Under the pieces are notes generated by a model, which was given only the letters and a program-made list of their open reading frames with translations, was not told the origin of the DNA and searched no databases. A stretch of 64,000 nucleotides of DNA from Botryosphaeria dothidea (taxonomy: Eukaryota; Ascomycota; Dothideomycetes; Botryosphaeriales; Botryosphaeriaceae): assembly GCA_011503125.2 (NCBI GenBank), contig WWBZ02000001.1:3038001-3102000 (forward strand), read 5' to 3'. The translations under genes and the position numbers were made by a program. Positions 11,652 to 23,009 of the stretch are shown piece by piece. Positions within the stretch are counted from its first letter, which is position 1. Each line of letters opens with the position of its first letter.

Positions 11652-12377
11652 CTATTTATCCAGACCAGCCTTTTCTACTTTCTCGCGTAGACTGGCAACC
11701 TCGGACTCTAAAGTGGCATGCTTGTTCCAAAGCTGGTGGACAAGCGCAGCGGTACCGAATTTCTCCTTCTCGTTCGTCGGAGAAAGAGTTCCATCAGAAG
11801 CGTTGCTTCCATTGGTCGTCACAGCGAGTTCGTCATGGCGCAAGAAGGTGGCGCCTTTGAAAACAGGATTGCCGCGCGCGGAGACGGTAAGCGACAGCAA
11901 CAACGGTCGGCCTTCGGTGGGGGTATCCTCAGGCCACAGGGCAGAATACTCGTCCGAGAGCTGCAGGTACGAAAGGCCACTCGATTTCTCCTGGCTCGAA
12001 GGGAACAAAATGCGGGGATTCTTCTCTTTATCGGAGACCATTTGGCCTCCATTCGTAGTGTCGATGGCTCCCTCCTCAAAGGGCGAACCAATGCCGATTA
12101 GGGAGCTTCCGGTGATAATGTTGTACACGAGGTCAGGGACATAAAGGACTCCTCTCAGGGCGAGCTCTCCTGTTCCCTCGCCGACAGTTTGGATTCGGAG
12201 TCTGACGTCACCAATGGCGTAGGCGAACTTCAGGCGCCTGGAGACATCGGATGTCTGCAGCGGCTTGATGGCCCTCAAATTGGTGAAGCGGCTCAGGTCG
12301 TTGCACATGGAGTAGCCGCTATCAGCGGACAGCAGCACCCAAGCATTGTGGTTCAGTCGAAACTCGGTGTTTGGCAT
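11652..12377 (-). CDS. Copia-type protease-like beta-barrel domain protein, probably exapted
   Basis: A 241-residue intronless protein. Its first 110 residues resemble the beta-barrel (protease-like) domain found in Ty1/Copia Pol polyproteins and in many stand-alone fungal proteins. The visible marks are a W-V-L start, an M-C-N-D-L-S-R-F segment, a G-D-V-R-L-R-I strand and a diagnostic L-R-G-V-L-Y-V-P-D-L block. In active Copia proteases the catalytic Asp sits three residues after the first Trp; here that position is Leu, although a D-S-G occurs three residues later. Proteolytic activity is therefore doubtful. There is no integrase, reverse transcriptase or LTR nearby. The C-terminal part ends in a probable coiled coil (H-Q-L-W-N-K-H-A-T-L-E-S-E-V-A-S-L). 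Function unknown. Confidence 0.65.
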   Translation of the reverse strand: MPNTEFRLNHNAWVLLSADSGYSMCNDLSRFTNLRAIKPLQTSDVSRRLKFAYAIGDVRLRIQTVGEGTGELALRGVLYVPDLVYNIITGSSLIGIGSPFEEGAIDTTNGGQMVSDKEKNPRILFPSSQEKSSGLSYLQLSDEYSALWPEDTPTEGRPLLLSLTVSARGNPVFKGATFLRHDELAVTTNGSNASDGTLSPTNEKEKFGTAALVHQLWNKHATLESEVASLREKVEKAGLDK

Positions 12378-13237
12378 GGTCGAACGGAGTCGCGGGAGAT
12401 CGTCGCTCAGTCAATGACTAGTCCACAGCCGATCTTTTGGGATGATGTCAAGAAGAAACAGGATGCCGGGAACAAAAGAGATGGTGTTCAGTTGTCAAGT
12501 TACAGACTTGACGGGCGCGAGCTGAGGCGAGTTTAGGGCTGGGCCCCTGGATCATCAAATTGCGGGGGTGGAAGACGTTGCGCTAGTCCCAGAACGGCAG
12601 TACATGTGCTCAAAGTTCGTGCGATAATTTTAGTAGAGTGGCAAATCCAATGCCTCAGATTGAGCACGATGTAGATCCAGAGACCACACAATCTTGCGTT
12701 TAATTTTGATATGGATTCTCGACCTCATGTGTGCTGTCAAGTCAATTTTGTCCACCATCAGCCGTTGTTTGTTCCAATACAGTATATGAAGCGGGATATA
12801 GCCTTAGTCAGAAAATCGTACAACACGATGCTGAGTTTGGAAATGGGCGTGCAAACCCTTCCTCGAACGCATTTCAAAATAATGAAAAATCGCATTTGCT
12901 CTACTTGCGATATATATCCCAGCATCGTTGGGTACGGCATCTGGGGGGTTTTTTTTTTTTTTGGGAGACGGAGGTTCACAGAGACTTAACACGCCGATTC
13001 GTTGGTATCAGTCGACAAAAGTGACGAACCGGCTCATCACGCAAGGAACTCACCCCTCAACCTTCTCTAAATTCAAATCGAGGATTGGTCTAAGTATTTT
13101 CGGGGCCCGAGCCGTCCGCTTGGTAACCGCTTCCGAAACACAAATACCCACCCTCCTCCGAACCCCACCTCCCATGACTTCATCACCACCTGCTTTCGCA
13201 CGCCTGCCAACGAAAGGGTCTCAACAACGACACCATC
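12378..13237. other. Divergent intergenic region, no gene recognised
   Basis: This holds the upstream regions of the Copia-like protein gene (leftward) and the 2-hydroxyacid dehydrogenase gene (rightward). A 15-base T run lies near 12948-12962. No conserved coding segment was found. Confidence 0.45.
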
Positions 13238-14305
13238 ATGTCCGTATCGAAGATCCGTCTCGCCATTCTTGACGACTACCAGGGCATTGCCGCCCCAAAG
13301 TTTGCCCACCTGTCCCACGCCGTCGATGCCGAAACATTCCGGGACCATCTCAACCCCAGCATTGAGCACGAAAGAGATGCCCTGATCAAGCGCCTCCAAC
13401 CCTTCACCATCATATCCACCATGCGAGAGCGCACGCCCTTCCCGGCTGGCATCGTGGAAGCTCTGCCCAACCTCAAGCTGCTGCTCACCACCGGCCCGGC
13501 CAACGCCAGCATCGACAAGGCAGCCTGCGCCAAGCGCGGCATCGTGGTCGCCGGCGCGTGGGGCATCGGGCGGACGGGCGTCCCACCCGTGGCCAACCCG
13601 ATGGACTCGACCATGGAGCATGCGTGGGCCCTGATCCTGGCCATCGCCCGCAACATCGCCCGGGACGACGCGATGATCAAGAGCGGCGGCGGGTGGGAGA
13701 CGTCCTTCGCAACCGCCCTCAAGGGGAAGACGCTCGGCATCCTTGGGCTGGGCAGGCTCGGCGCGGATACGGCACGTGTCGGGGCGCTGGCGTTCGGCAC
13801 GAAGGTCGTCGCGTGGTCGAGCAGCTTGACGCAGCAGGCGGCGGACGAGAAGGCCAAGAGCTTTGGCCTGCCCGAGGGCACCTTCCGGGTCGCCGCGAGC
13901 AAGGAGGAGCTTCTCCGGGAGGCGGATGTCTTGAGCATCCATTACGTCCTTTCCGATCGTAGCAGGGGCATTGTAGGTGCGAAGGAGCTGGCGCTCATGA
14001 AGCCGACTGCGGTTCTTGTCAACACCTCACGTGGTCCCTTGGTTGATGAGGACGCCCTGCTTTCTTGCCTGAAAGAAGGGAAGATCAAGGGCGCTGCCCT
14101 CGATGTCTTCGCAACCGAACCGCTTGCTCTGAACAGCGAATGGCGGACCACGGCCTGGGGCAAGCAAAATGGGCGGAGCGAAGTCATTCTTAGCCCGCAC
14201 ATGGGTTATGTTGAGGACGAAGCCATGCATCGATGGTATGAAGATACTGCTGCGAATGTTGAGAAGTGGTTGGATGGCAAACCGCTTGACTGTGTCATTA
14301 CTTGA
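13238..14305 (+). CDS. D-isomer-specific 2-hydroxyacid dehydrogenase
   Basis: A 355-residue single-exon NAD(P)-dependent oxidoreductase expected in the cytosol, reducing 2-oxoacids or oxidising D-2-hydroxyacids. The N-terminal catalytic half starts with R-L-A-I-L-D-D-Y-Q and contains L-K-L-L-L-T-T-G-P-A-N-A-S-I-D. The Rossmann motif G-I-L-G-L-G-R-L-G lies near residue 166. The catalytic Arg is in V-N-T-S-R-G-P-L-V-D, and A-L-D-V-F-A-T-E-P-L carries the Asp/Glu region. The catalytic His is in S-P-H-M-G-Y. Length matches the family. The Kozak-like context ACCATCATG supports the start. The substrate could be glyoxylate, phosphoglycerate or a hydroxypyruvate-like acid; the sequence does not decide. 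Confidence 0.9.
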   Translation: MSVSKIRLAILDDYQGIAAPKFAHLSHAVDAETFRDHLNPSIEHERDALIKRLQPFTIISTMRERTPFPAGIVEALPNLKLLLTTGPANASIDKAACAKRGIVVAGAWGIGRTGVPPVANPMDSTMEHAWALILAIARNIARDDAMIKSGGGWETSFATALKGKTLGILGLGRLGADTARVGALAFGTKVVAWSSSLTQQAADEKAKSFGLPEGTFRVAASKEELLREADVLSIHYVLSDRSRGIVGAKELALMKPTAVLVNTSRGPLVDEDALLSCLKEGKIKGAALDVFATEPLALNSEWRTTAWGKQNGRSEVILSPHMGYVEDEAMHRWYEDTAANVEKWLDGKPLDCVIT

Positions 14306-16409
14306 AATTGGCTGGTATACCATTCGCAGACAACACGAGATGTCATCATTGACAAGCAGCTCAGAGCTCAATTGAAGTAGCTTGAGTTGCACTACGGTCT
14401 AAATGTTGCGTTTGCCTTACCTTCCAGTCCTATACAGTCTCGGGAAAGAACCCCGAATCTCCAGTCACGCTTGTCTCAGAATTGCAAGAGCAGATTGAGA
14501 TACACAGTAAGTTGAGATGCAAGTGCTTAGCCATGCTGCCTCAACTGCACCTACGTTAATTCGCCAACAAAGCTTGAGTGGCCTTGGTCGCTTTCGCGAT
14601 AGCCGCGGATCCCAACAAGCGCGCCTTGCTACAGTCTAAAAGCAAGCTTAAGCTCACGAGAGAACGGGACGGCTTTATTTAGCGCAGCGGTTATTCCACG
14701 ATCTAAGATGTAGGTTGACGATCAATCCAGCAGATAAGCTTTGCAATTGACTTCCCATGAAGCTTAATTGCGGTACGATCTTTTACGTCATCTCACGATT
14801 CCTTTCGTAGACTATGAGAGGAAACTGAAGAGAAGTCTCTTTCTCCGGGCTTGAACAAAATTGCGGCTAAAGTTCAGCAAAGATCATCTTTGATACCGGC
14901 TAGCATGACATATCTTTGCGACTATCTTTTCCTCAAAAACCTCCTTCCCAAGTTTGAAGCTACACGGGGCCTTGAAACAAGCCTAACCCACAGCTTGAGT
15001 AGAGACATGAAAATTATGAGTTCTTTTTATCTTGGCAGTGCAATATGTGAAGCTCTGGCGGGTGGTTGAATTACTTGTCGGGATGTAAATTTCATCAATT
15101 TATCTGAACATATGCATCCGAACGAATGCTTCAACTCCTCAGGCATATTTTGCTATGGCATGACACCTTCTAACCCCTTCGTTTCGCACAAAGAGAACTT
15201 CCGGACGAGCAATGTGAACAATGCACGAGGGCGAACACACATTCAACCAGAACGCAAAAACTGTCTCGATTTACATCCCATTCTGAAGAAGACTCCATCA
15301 TTAAAACATACGACTGTGCACCTACTATCCCTTTCCTGGGGAGCACCCACGTATCCCAAAAAAGACCGCGCCGAAAACAAGACAGTGCAGAGCCACCAGA
15401 GGATAAGACGTAAAGCCTTGCCCTCAAAAACGTACACCACCAAATACCCTCTCTCATACATGAAGACAGAACCAGATGTCTCCGTTTTTCCCAAATAAAA
15501 ACGAAAACTCAAGAGGTGCAAGCGTCCGTGGACAACAGAAAGAAAATGACAGGCCATTGTTGCCCCACACCCGTGCTTTTGAGGAAAGGTCAAAAAATCT
15601 TCCCTCCATCCGCTTCTCTTTTTCCGCGCCATGCCCTCGTTAAATGATCCGAACCCCTAACCCTCGCCAAACATAAACTGGAAGCAACTCCTTCTCCTTC
15701 CCAGTGCCCAATGCAAAGTAATGTAAGTACTGTTGCGGGATATAAATGGGGTATAAGTTAAAGGAGCAACTGGACAACGGAAGGGGGGATCCTAGGTAGA
15801 GCGAATGTGAGACGAAAAGAGAGTATTAGATGAGAGAGAAACCAGAAACCAAAGCGATTTTTTGTGATGTGTGTGTGTGTTTGAAAGAGATTGCGCCATT
15901 GACCCACCAGTCCCCAGAAAACAAAACGATAAGCAGCCATGTCCGTCCATCCCATCTTTCCTGTAATAGGTATCCATGCCATCTCTCATGAGAAATCGTG
16001 GCCGCCAGCTAAAGACCCACACTCCCCGGTACTTGTTGTAGGTTTGAAAGGACTCCCGAAGATGTGAAGAAGCAGACCAAGAACCCAGAGAGTGCAAGTA
16101 GAGACGACCGACGCAACTAGAACACCTCCGCCCGTTTTATCAACCCAAGATTGTCGTGTACGTAGAGTGTATGAGGATAGAGCGCAAAGTTGATGCCCCC
16201 AGGAACACCCTGAAATGCAAAAACTCCGTCCCAGGGAATAAAGCAAGTACTCTTTGTCGTTGAGAAAGATTTGAACTCCGAAACCCTTCCTGCCAGCCAC
16301 CCAGAATCCCGAAGCTCCGCCCACGCATGCATAAAGGTTTCGCATCTTTTGTTCGGTAGTTAGTAGAAAAAGATAGCCAAACCAAATACGATACTTGGTT
16401 TGACATTAG
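14306..16409. other. 2.1 kb convergent intergenic region
   Basis: No gene is supported; several ORFs of 60-130 codons show no family resemblance or splice logic. Palindromic element copy 3 lies at 15060-15142. A short GT-rich run is at about 15868-15881. The last part probably forms the 3'UTR of the Ser/Asn-rich protein gene on the minus strand. Confidence 0.45.
15060..15142. repeat. Dispersed palindromic element, copy 3
   Basis: The right end is well preserved (CATCCGAACGAATGCTTCAA followed by CTCCTCAG). The left end is more diverged (GGTGGTTGAATTACTTGTCG then GGATGTAAAT) but still complementary in register. It lies between the convergent 2-hydroxyacid dehydrogenase and the Ser/Asn-rich protein gene. 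Confidence 0.7.
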
Positions 16410-17975
16410 TTAGCCCCAGACCGAAGCCTGGACGCCAAGAGAGCTCTTCGAAGAGCCCCACACCCCGCTGTTGCTACCCCAGCCGAGGCCAGCGACTCCA
16501 CCCTTGTCGGTGACGCTCGAGGAAGGGTTGGAGGAGGTGGACGCGGAGCGCTCGTTGCCCTGCTGGTCACTGGCCGTGAATCCATAGCTCAAGGGCGATG
16601 GAAGGGGCGTGGTGGAGCGCTTGTTCAGCGCCGGGTTCGCAGCCTGGCCTGAGGCCGGGGTCGGACGAGTGCCGATCGGCGCGACGCCCGCAGATCCGCT
16701 CGACTTGACACCGCCTCGAGGAGGCGAGCCGCCAGTGGGCGATGAGTTGGAGGTCCGACTCGACTGCTGGGCATTGTCGAACAGGCTGAAGGACGCGTTG
16801 TGGTTCGACGAGGGCGAGGAGGTGCTGTTGGCGCGAGAGCGCTGGGCACCGGCATTGGAGTCCTTGCCGTCACGGACCGGCATCTGCACCGCGGGATCTC
16901 CGCTGGTCTGCATACCGAAGGGGTCGAAGGCGAGCGGCGAGGGCCCGCGGCCGGCGAGGCTCGTAGCAACGCGAGCATCCTGGCTCGACTGGCGGACGGT
17001 ACCGTCGGTGTACAGGTTCGAGGTCTCGCCGTACAAGGCACGGTGCTGGCGCGCGATGAGGTCACGGCGGTCTTCCTCACTCATGGCGTTTGGAGACATT
17101 GAACGGTCGGACTTGGCTCCCGAGATATCTGAAAGAACACCTGATGGGTTAACTATTTTCTCCTATTCTATTGTCCATTCTCAATCTCCTTACTCCGGTT
17201 GTATTGCTGCTCCTGGTGGTAGTTGCGCAGATCCCGTTCCCGCTGAGCAGCCATGCGCCGCTTCGCCTGCATCATCTGGTCGGTCTCGTTTGGACGTGGC
17301 GCGAAGCGCTGGTTGGCATAAAACCCCTGGAGGTTCTGGGCCGAGTGCGAGCGGATCCCGTCGTAGTCGCTTACCGAGTGGTGACGCTGGCCACCGGCCA
17401 TGCGCGGGTCTGGAGCAAGCAGTCAGTTCCGCCTGCGCGCAGCAGCAGCCGGGGGCAGCGCACTCTTACCGAATTCACCGTATGGGCGGCCGCCCATAGG
17501 TGGCATCGAGTCGCGGCGCGGGACACCAGGTGCAGACGGCATGCCAGGCACGCCGCCGCTACCAAACATGGGCATCTTCCCGCTCTTGTACAGGTTGTCA
17601 ATGGCCCGCTCGACCTCTGCACGCCGTGCGTCAGCGTGTGTGTTCAATGGAAATGGACCGCGGCAAGGGCGCGAGTGCCGATGCCCCATCATCATCGCCG
17701 TCATCACCAACATCGGACGAAAACGTTGCAGCTTCGGTCGAATGGGACGACGGGCGAGTGAAGGCCGGCGACGTACCTTCTATTTGCGAGGCAAAGGCGG
17801 TGGGCTCGTCGCGCTGGACGGTGGAGCTCGTGCCTGTTCAGATGTTATTTTTTGATGCAATGATGCGCATGGCGAGGACTCGCGGCTTACCAGAGCGCGA
17901 GGGCGGGGCGGGGGCCTCCCAGGACGGCTGGCGGCCAGCAGGCCAGGCCTGTTCGTTGCCGTAGTATGCGGACAT
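16410..17975 (-). CDS. Fungal-specific low-complexity protein of unknown function
   Basis: Five exons (17975-17891, 17833-17777, 17616-17470, 17409-17194, 17128-16410) give a 407-residue protein. It starts M-S-A-Y-Y-G-N-E-Q-A-W-P and has no signal peptide or membrane segment. A short segment E-V-E-R-A-I-D-N-L-Y-K-S-G-K-M-P may form a helix. It is followed by the Gln/Arg-rich stretch M-M-Q-A-K-R-R-M-A-A-Q-R-E-R-D-L and by S-E-E-D-R-R-D-L-I-A-R-Q-H-R-A-L-Y. The C-terminal 200 residues are Ser/Asn/Gly-rich and predicted disordered. The islands look conserved and non-random, suggesting a real ascomycete family, but no functional domain is recognised. The divergent F-box gene begins 2.9 kb away. 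Confidence 0.75.
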
Positions 17976-20910
17976 TTGGGTGGCGTGTTAGGGAGCGGAG
18001 CTTGGGCTCGACCGAGGGATGGCGCACGCAGAGGGCTGGTGGAGAGGGATTGAGGCAGCGAGGATGTGAGGGTGCTCAGGGTAAGCGTTGAGCTGAGTTG
18101 AGAACGGACGGATTAGCTGAGCACAGGGAGAGCGTGGGTGTCGCTCGGGCGCTATGTACAGGCGTGGTGTTGGGGGAGGGCGCACGGGGGAAAGTGGGTG
18201 CTCTGGCAAAAAGATTTCGTGGGAGGGCGCGCGGCGTCCGGGGCGTGGCACACACGCACACACGGGCTCGCAACACAGACACACACCTTTGCTCGCGTTG
18301 GGCTCGCGTGCTGGAGGCTAAAGGAGTGACGGTTCAGCGCTGCGCACCGGCTGGGAGATGGTCGGGCGAGGGGATCGCAGTGCACTGTGTCAGGCTTCTT
18401 GGGGCGGAGGGTCCAGCGGTGTTGAGGGCACAGGCGGCTGCTCGAGACTCAGGAGGAGTAACTAATTAATGCCCGCGAAATGGGTCCGCGCTAGGCGACT
18501 GCTGTTCATTTCCGAGAGCCCTGGGCGCTGGCAGCCGGCGCAGACAGCAGCGGTACCGCGACTTGTATACTCGCTGCCGCCGCCGCCGCTGCTGCTGCTG
18601 CCGCCCGCCTGGCCGCCGCCGCGGCGCAGGGCGGGCTGCGCTGCGCCGTCTGGCGGAGCATGGAGTAAGGTCGCCCGCATGGCCGAGTCGAAAACTCTGC
18701 CCATGCATGACGTCTCCCCACGGCTCGTCCATGCCGGCCCTGGGTTCGTTCGTTCCCTTGGCCAACGGCGCGCGGTAAGCGAGCGAAGGAACTGCTGCTC
18801 AACCCACCTTCTGCGCGGCACCCTGGCCATGGCCGCCGTGAGGCCTGAGGGAACCCGTGCGAGCACCGACTCCCGCATCATCGCCTTATCGACCCTCCGA
18901 GTTGCCCTTTGCGGCCGCCGCTAGCGCTGCAACCAGAGCACAAAAACTGCCCACCACCTCCTCCGATCCGCGTGCTTTGTCATGGCCCAGCCCCGCGCTC
19001 GACGGCTGCTGTCTCGGCCGCCGTCTTGGGGATGGGACGGCTGCCCGTTCTGTCAGATGCCGCTCGCCTGCGCAGAAATGCGCAGGTCGTCACACGCCTG
19101 GTCTCATGGATGGATGGCTGGACGGTGGTGGGGTCACGGTGGCTTGACAGTGACAGCATCGATCGTGCTTCTGGCCTGCATCAGCCTTTGCACCTGAACT
19201 GCCCCGCCTATCACCAACTTGCCGTGACGGGCCTTTCAGGCGCGACTTGCGCCGAGGCGGTGCATGACCTTGAACAACTCCCGCCCGAGGGAGATCGCGC
19301 CTGCCGCCGCTCGATCATAAGCACTAAATTCTGCCCGGATCTACCCTTTAACGGAACTTCGTGCATGTTCTAGCACTAAAGCATCTAGCTGCCGGTGGGC
19401 GCGGAGCCTTCCTTCCACCGACAAGACCTGCACTGGCCGACGGCTGTTCATGAATCAAGACCCTGCGTCTAATATAGAGAAGCTTTGCACTGAAGCGCCT
19501 GCCGTTGCTGATTCAGACGCATCTGATAAAACCGAACGCCAAGCCGTCTCTCTTGCCTCCTCACGCTGGTTTCAGCCCCGGTAGATGAAGCTCCGCGCCA
19601 GCGTCGAGTGTGTAGACTTCGCCTCTCCATACCTCTCTTAATACCACGGTAGGGTCTCGGTAGGGTCTCGGTAGGGTCTTATTTCTCTTCCTTTCTACGC
19701 CGCACGTCTCCGTCACATGCGGTTTCCCGCCTTTCGCTTTCCAGTCTCAAAGTCGTCCGTCTTCTTCCAGGTTGATGGTCTTGTACCACCGCCACCGACG
19801 TGTGCAACGCCCAGCACCATCTCCCACCTCCCGTTTCCAGGGACTCGTCCACGCCCTGGTTCCCGTATCATCCGCTGCAACGGCCCGTCTGCGCCGTTGG
19901 GTTCGCGCGTCATTTTGTGTCTCACTCCCTCAAAAGCACGTGTGCCGCTTTCTCGTCAGAAGCCACACTCATTTCCTCTTCTGCCAAGGCAGCTCCCATC
20001 ACAGGACTTGCCTCGCTAGACATCACTCGTCACGTGTGTCTATCTCTAGTCAATCAAGATTCGCTCAAAAGTCCCGCTGGCCGGCCACATGTCGCCATGT
20101 TGGACAAACGTCATTCTCGTCGTCGAGCCCGTCGAAGGACAGCTCAGCTCGCAAAGCAAGGATTTCGATTGTGAAACGGCCTTCCCACATTCCTGGAAAT
20201 TTGAGCGCACATATTCCATGGCCATGAACGACGCGTCGGCGCTTGCTGGTGCAAACATCTGAAGGCGGCACAGGTGGCGCGTGCGGCGTATCCAGATGGC
20301 AACCTGCAACTCTTAGCCAGCGGGATTTAAGCTTGCTTCTAGCTCCCGCGCTTTTCAAGCGTCGAAAACTAACCGCTCTCTCGAACCTGCCTATCCCAGT
20401 TCAAGCTGAGTCTCTTCTCTCCGAAAATCGCAGCGTTCGATCCTAGTTGGGGAACTGTTTGCACCTGGCCCGGCCCCACCGCAAGAGAACAGCCATATCA
20501 CATGCCCACTCGACAATTCAGGAGGCAATACGAAATCAATCTAAGCCACGCCAGCAAGGTCAGACCAATCTTACTATCAGCCACAGTTGCGGCGGTTGCT
20601 AAGGTAATATATTGACCATGCTGACACGAAAATATACTGGAACAGGGGTATTGTCTTAAGTTGAGCCGCCTCTTACTGTGTTTGCTTTTGAGCATACAAC
20701 CAGCCTACCATAATCCCAGATCTCTCAAACGAACGCCCCTGAAGACGGTGCCTGTTGATCACTTCGAGAATCACATGCATGAAAACGGGTGATCCTCACT
20801 TCATCTCTGCAACGGCCTTCGATCCTCATCAGCGCTCGCTTTAAATATTGTCCAACTAACTGCGAGCCGACTCGAGGAGTCTCCTCCATCTTTCTCCACG
20901 TCTTTTCACT
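17976..20910. other. 2.9 kb divergent intergenic region
   Basis: A long stretch between divergent genes. GC-rich triplet-like tracts around 18570-18640 create Ala/Pro/Arg-rich ORFs that are artefacts. An exact 11-bp tandem repeat is at 19647-19679. No conserved protein segment or RNA gene was found; the region may hold long leaders and regulatory DNA. Confidence 0.45.
19647..19679. repeat. Three exact copies of an 11-bp tandem repeat
   Basis: CGGTAGGGTCT occurs three times without mismatch (19647-19657, 19658-19668, 19669-19679). It lies in the gene-free stretch upstream of the F-box gene. Confidence 0.9.
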
Positions 20911-21982
20911 ATGCCCGCACCCACCGCGCCTAGTCAACCTTCACTTTATCACGAAAAGAACCGCACCATCACCACCATGCGCGAATCACGCCGCTCACCA
21001 GCTTTCCTCACTCTTCCGCTTGAACTGCATCTCCTCATCGCCAGTCACCTTGCATTCCCATCCTACCTCTCCATCCGGCTCACTCACCCTTATCTCTACC
21101 ACGCCCTCGCCGCACCCCTTCGCCCAGTGCCTCTTCGGGACCTCGACCTGTGTGCTCGCGTCGCCGTACGGACCTACCTGGCGCCGTACCTCACCCCGCG
21201 TTCTGAGACGAAGCCCACTGAAAACACCCTCGCCACCACGGCAAAGTCTGCGGTATCCACAAACCAGCAGGAATCCGGGAATGACGGGCAAACGCACCAG
21301 CGCTGCGCCCTCTGCGGGCAGGTGTACCCCGTCCGACTGTTCAAAAGCGCAGCAAGCCCTGCGTGTTCACCGCAGGACCTCGGTCCCATTCGGAGGACCC
21401 CCGGCGAGGAAGGGTCGATCGGCCAGGAGACTGTCGAGAGGAGCGACGGGCTGGCAGACACGAGACGGGGTGAGCCGGGTTGGGATGTTGTTGAGTTGCC
21501 GCAACGGGTGTGTTGTTGGCACGTGGGACGGCTGACAAGGGTAGTGAGGGAGGACAAGCATCCGGTGGCAGTGAAGGGAGAAGCTGTCAAGAATCAGGAT
21601 GCTGAGAGCGTGGAAACCGGCGATGCGATGGCCAAAAGAGGAACCAGACCGCTCACGTGGGTTAGCCGGATCGAGCAACTCTGCACGCATTGCGGTGCCA
21701 TTCAAGCGTGGCGGTCTTGCCGATGTCGGTGCCAGAGTTGCAGCCTCAGGCCAGCAAGGACGTACACTCGCTACGCAGAGCATGGGTGGAGCTGTGGGGG
21801 ATTCGTATTTTGGCGTGATAATGAGGGGAAGTTGTGGGTAAGGGAGACGATCGTGGCCGCTGCTACCGATGGTATGAGATTCATTTTCTCCATTTTCAAA
21901 GATGTGGTAGAAAGCTGACCAGATTGTTGCAGTCACGAGTCGCAGAAGTACATATGTCGACAAGCCCGTCATTTTCGAATGA
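20911..21982 (+). CDS. F-box-like protein with C-terminal cysteine clusters
   Basis: Predicted 336-residue protein from two exons (20911-21871, 21933-21982). Residues 31-65 read as a fungal F-box-like helix set (F-L-T-L-P-L-E-L-H-L-L-I-A-S-H-L followed by L-S-I-R-L-T-H). F-box proteins usually recruit substrates to SCF ubiquitin ligases. A C-A-L-C-G motif follows, then a disordered Arg/Glu-rich stretch. A second set, C-T-H-C-G and C-R-C-R-C-Q-S-C, looks metal-binding and precedes A-R-T-Y-T-R. The intron removes the tail seen in the unspliced frame and replaces it with T-S-R-R-S-T-Y-V-D-K-P-V-I-F-E. A start at the downstream Met (20977) is also possible. The substrate is unknown. Confidence 0.7.
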
Positions 21983-22075
21983 TTTCAGCGCGAGGAGATT
22001 CAGATAAAAGGGTACGTTTGCCCTTGTTAATTTTGCTTTTCTAACCGAAGAGCCCAGAAATCGCTTATGTCGTCT

Positions 22076-22148
22076 CTAGTCGTCATGCAGGAAAAAAGAA
22101 ACCTAGGGGTATAGTCATAACCATCCAAGATCCTGACGTTCTCCAAAA
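22076..22148. repeat. Weak hairpin-like sequence between convergent genes
   Basis: The left arm TCGTCATGCAGGA is followed by an A-rich run. The right arm AGATCCTGACGTTC is partly complementary to it with a gap. It shares the 12-mer CGTCATGCAGGA with the inverted repeat at 46926-47003. It sits in the 197-bp spacer between the F-box gene and the membrane protein gene. Confidence 0.35.
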
Positions 22149-22179
22149 ATCAGGCTATGGAACGTATTCAGCCAACCGT

Positions 22180-23009
22180 TCATGCCAGCATGGGAGCCTT
22201 CTTCTCATCACAAATCCTCCACGCTCCAGCTGAGGCATTCTCGAATCCAGCACCGCTCTTCTCCTCCACATCGCGGCCAGTTTGTCCACCAACCTTGAGC
22301 GACCTCGCATACTCACGGACCCTGAGCGCGATGCTCCACTGCGCAACTCCACTTGCGACGGCGAGAAAAGCGGCAACTCCCATAACTGTGTTCATGACTA
22401 CAAAGCAGCGGTCCGGGCTGGAGCCGGGCTTGTTGGCACGAGGAGCGGGCAAGCTTGGGCTCGTGGGCGGGCGGAACGGATTGGGAAAGTCGGAGGGCTC
22501 GCAGAGCGTGCTAGGCAGGCTGGTGAGGAATGCACAGAAGATGACGCGCGGAACCGTCATGAGAATGGCGTCGAGGAGGACGTGGTTCGCAAAGATATCG
22601 ACCAGGGATTGGTATTGCTGTGGGGCTTGTCAGCTGTTTCTGTTCTGAGGTTGAGGGTGATGTCCCGGTTCGGCCGAGTCGTCGAAGCAAGGGCCTCTGT
22701 CTGTGACGTACCTTGACGGTGCCGACCAAGCCCAGCAAGCACAGCACGGCGGCGACGGAGAAGTAGAGGATCAGGGACTCGCCGATGCCCGAGGGCAGCT
22801 CGTCGTGGAGGTAAACTATGCAGAGGAGGAAGGTGGCATTGTAGAACAGCATAAAGGCGCTGAAGGCCAGCGTGATTTGACTGTTTCAGGCAACAGTTTA
22901 GCCCGTCGTTCCGCAAGTGCGCATGTGGTCAAGATTTGCGGTGCACCAGCACGGCGCTGTGCCGCGAAGTAGATTGTACGTACCGTCTTCCTGAATCGTC
23001 GGCAGCCAT
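22180..23009 (-). CDS. Small multi-spanning membrane protein, unknown function
   Basis: Three exons (23009-22984, 22880-22712, 22617-22180) give a 210-residue protein starting M-A-A-D-D-S-G-R. Four hydrophobic segments are visible: one around A-F-M-L-F-Y-N-A-T-F-L-L, one around I-L-Y-F-S-V-A-A-V-L-C-L-L, one around V-P-R-V-I-F-C-A-F-L-T-S, and one around M-N-T-V-M-G-V-A-A-F-L-A-V-A-S. A Pro-rich loop lies between the last two. The tail is charged and predicted cytosolic. Fungal proteins of this size and layout exist, but no named family is recognised. All splice sites are canonical and frames agree, which supports a real gene. Confidence 0.7.

Noticed and set aside
18462..18881. Ala/Ser/Arg-rich ORFs on both strands
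   Set aside because: They derive from a GCC/GCT triplet-rich tract; overlapping frames look alike in quality, which argues against coding.
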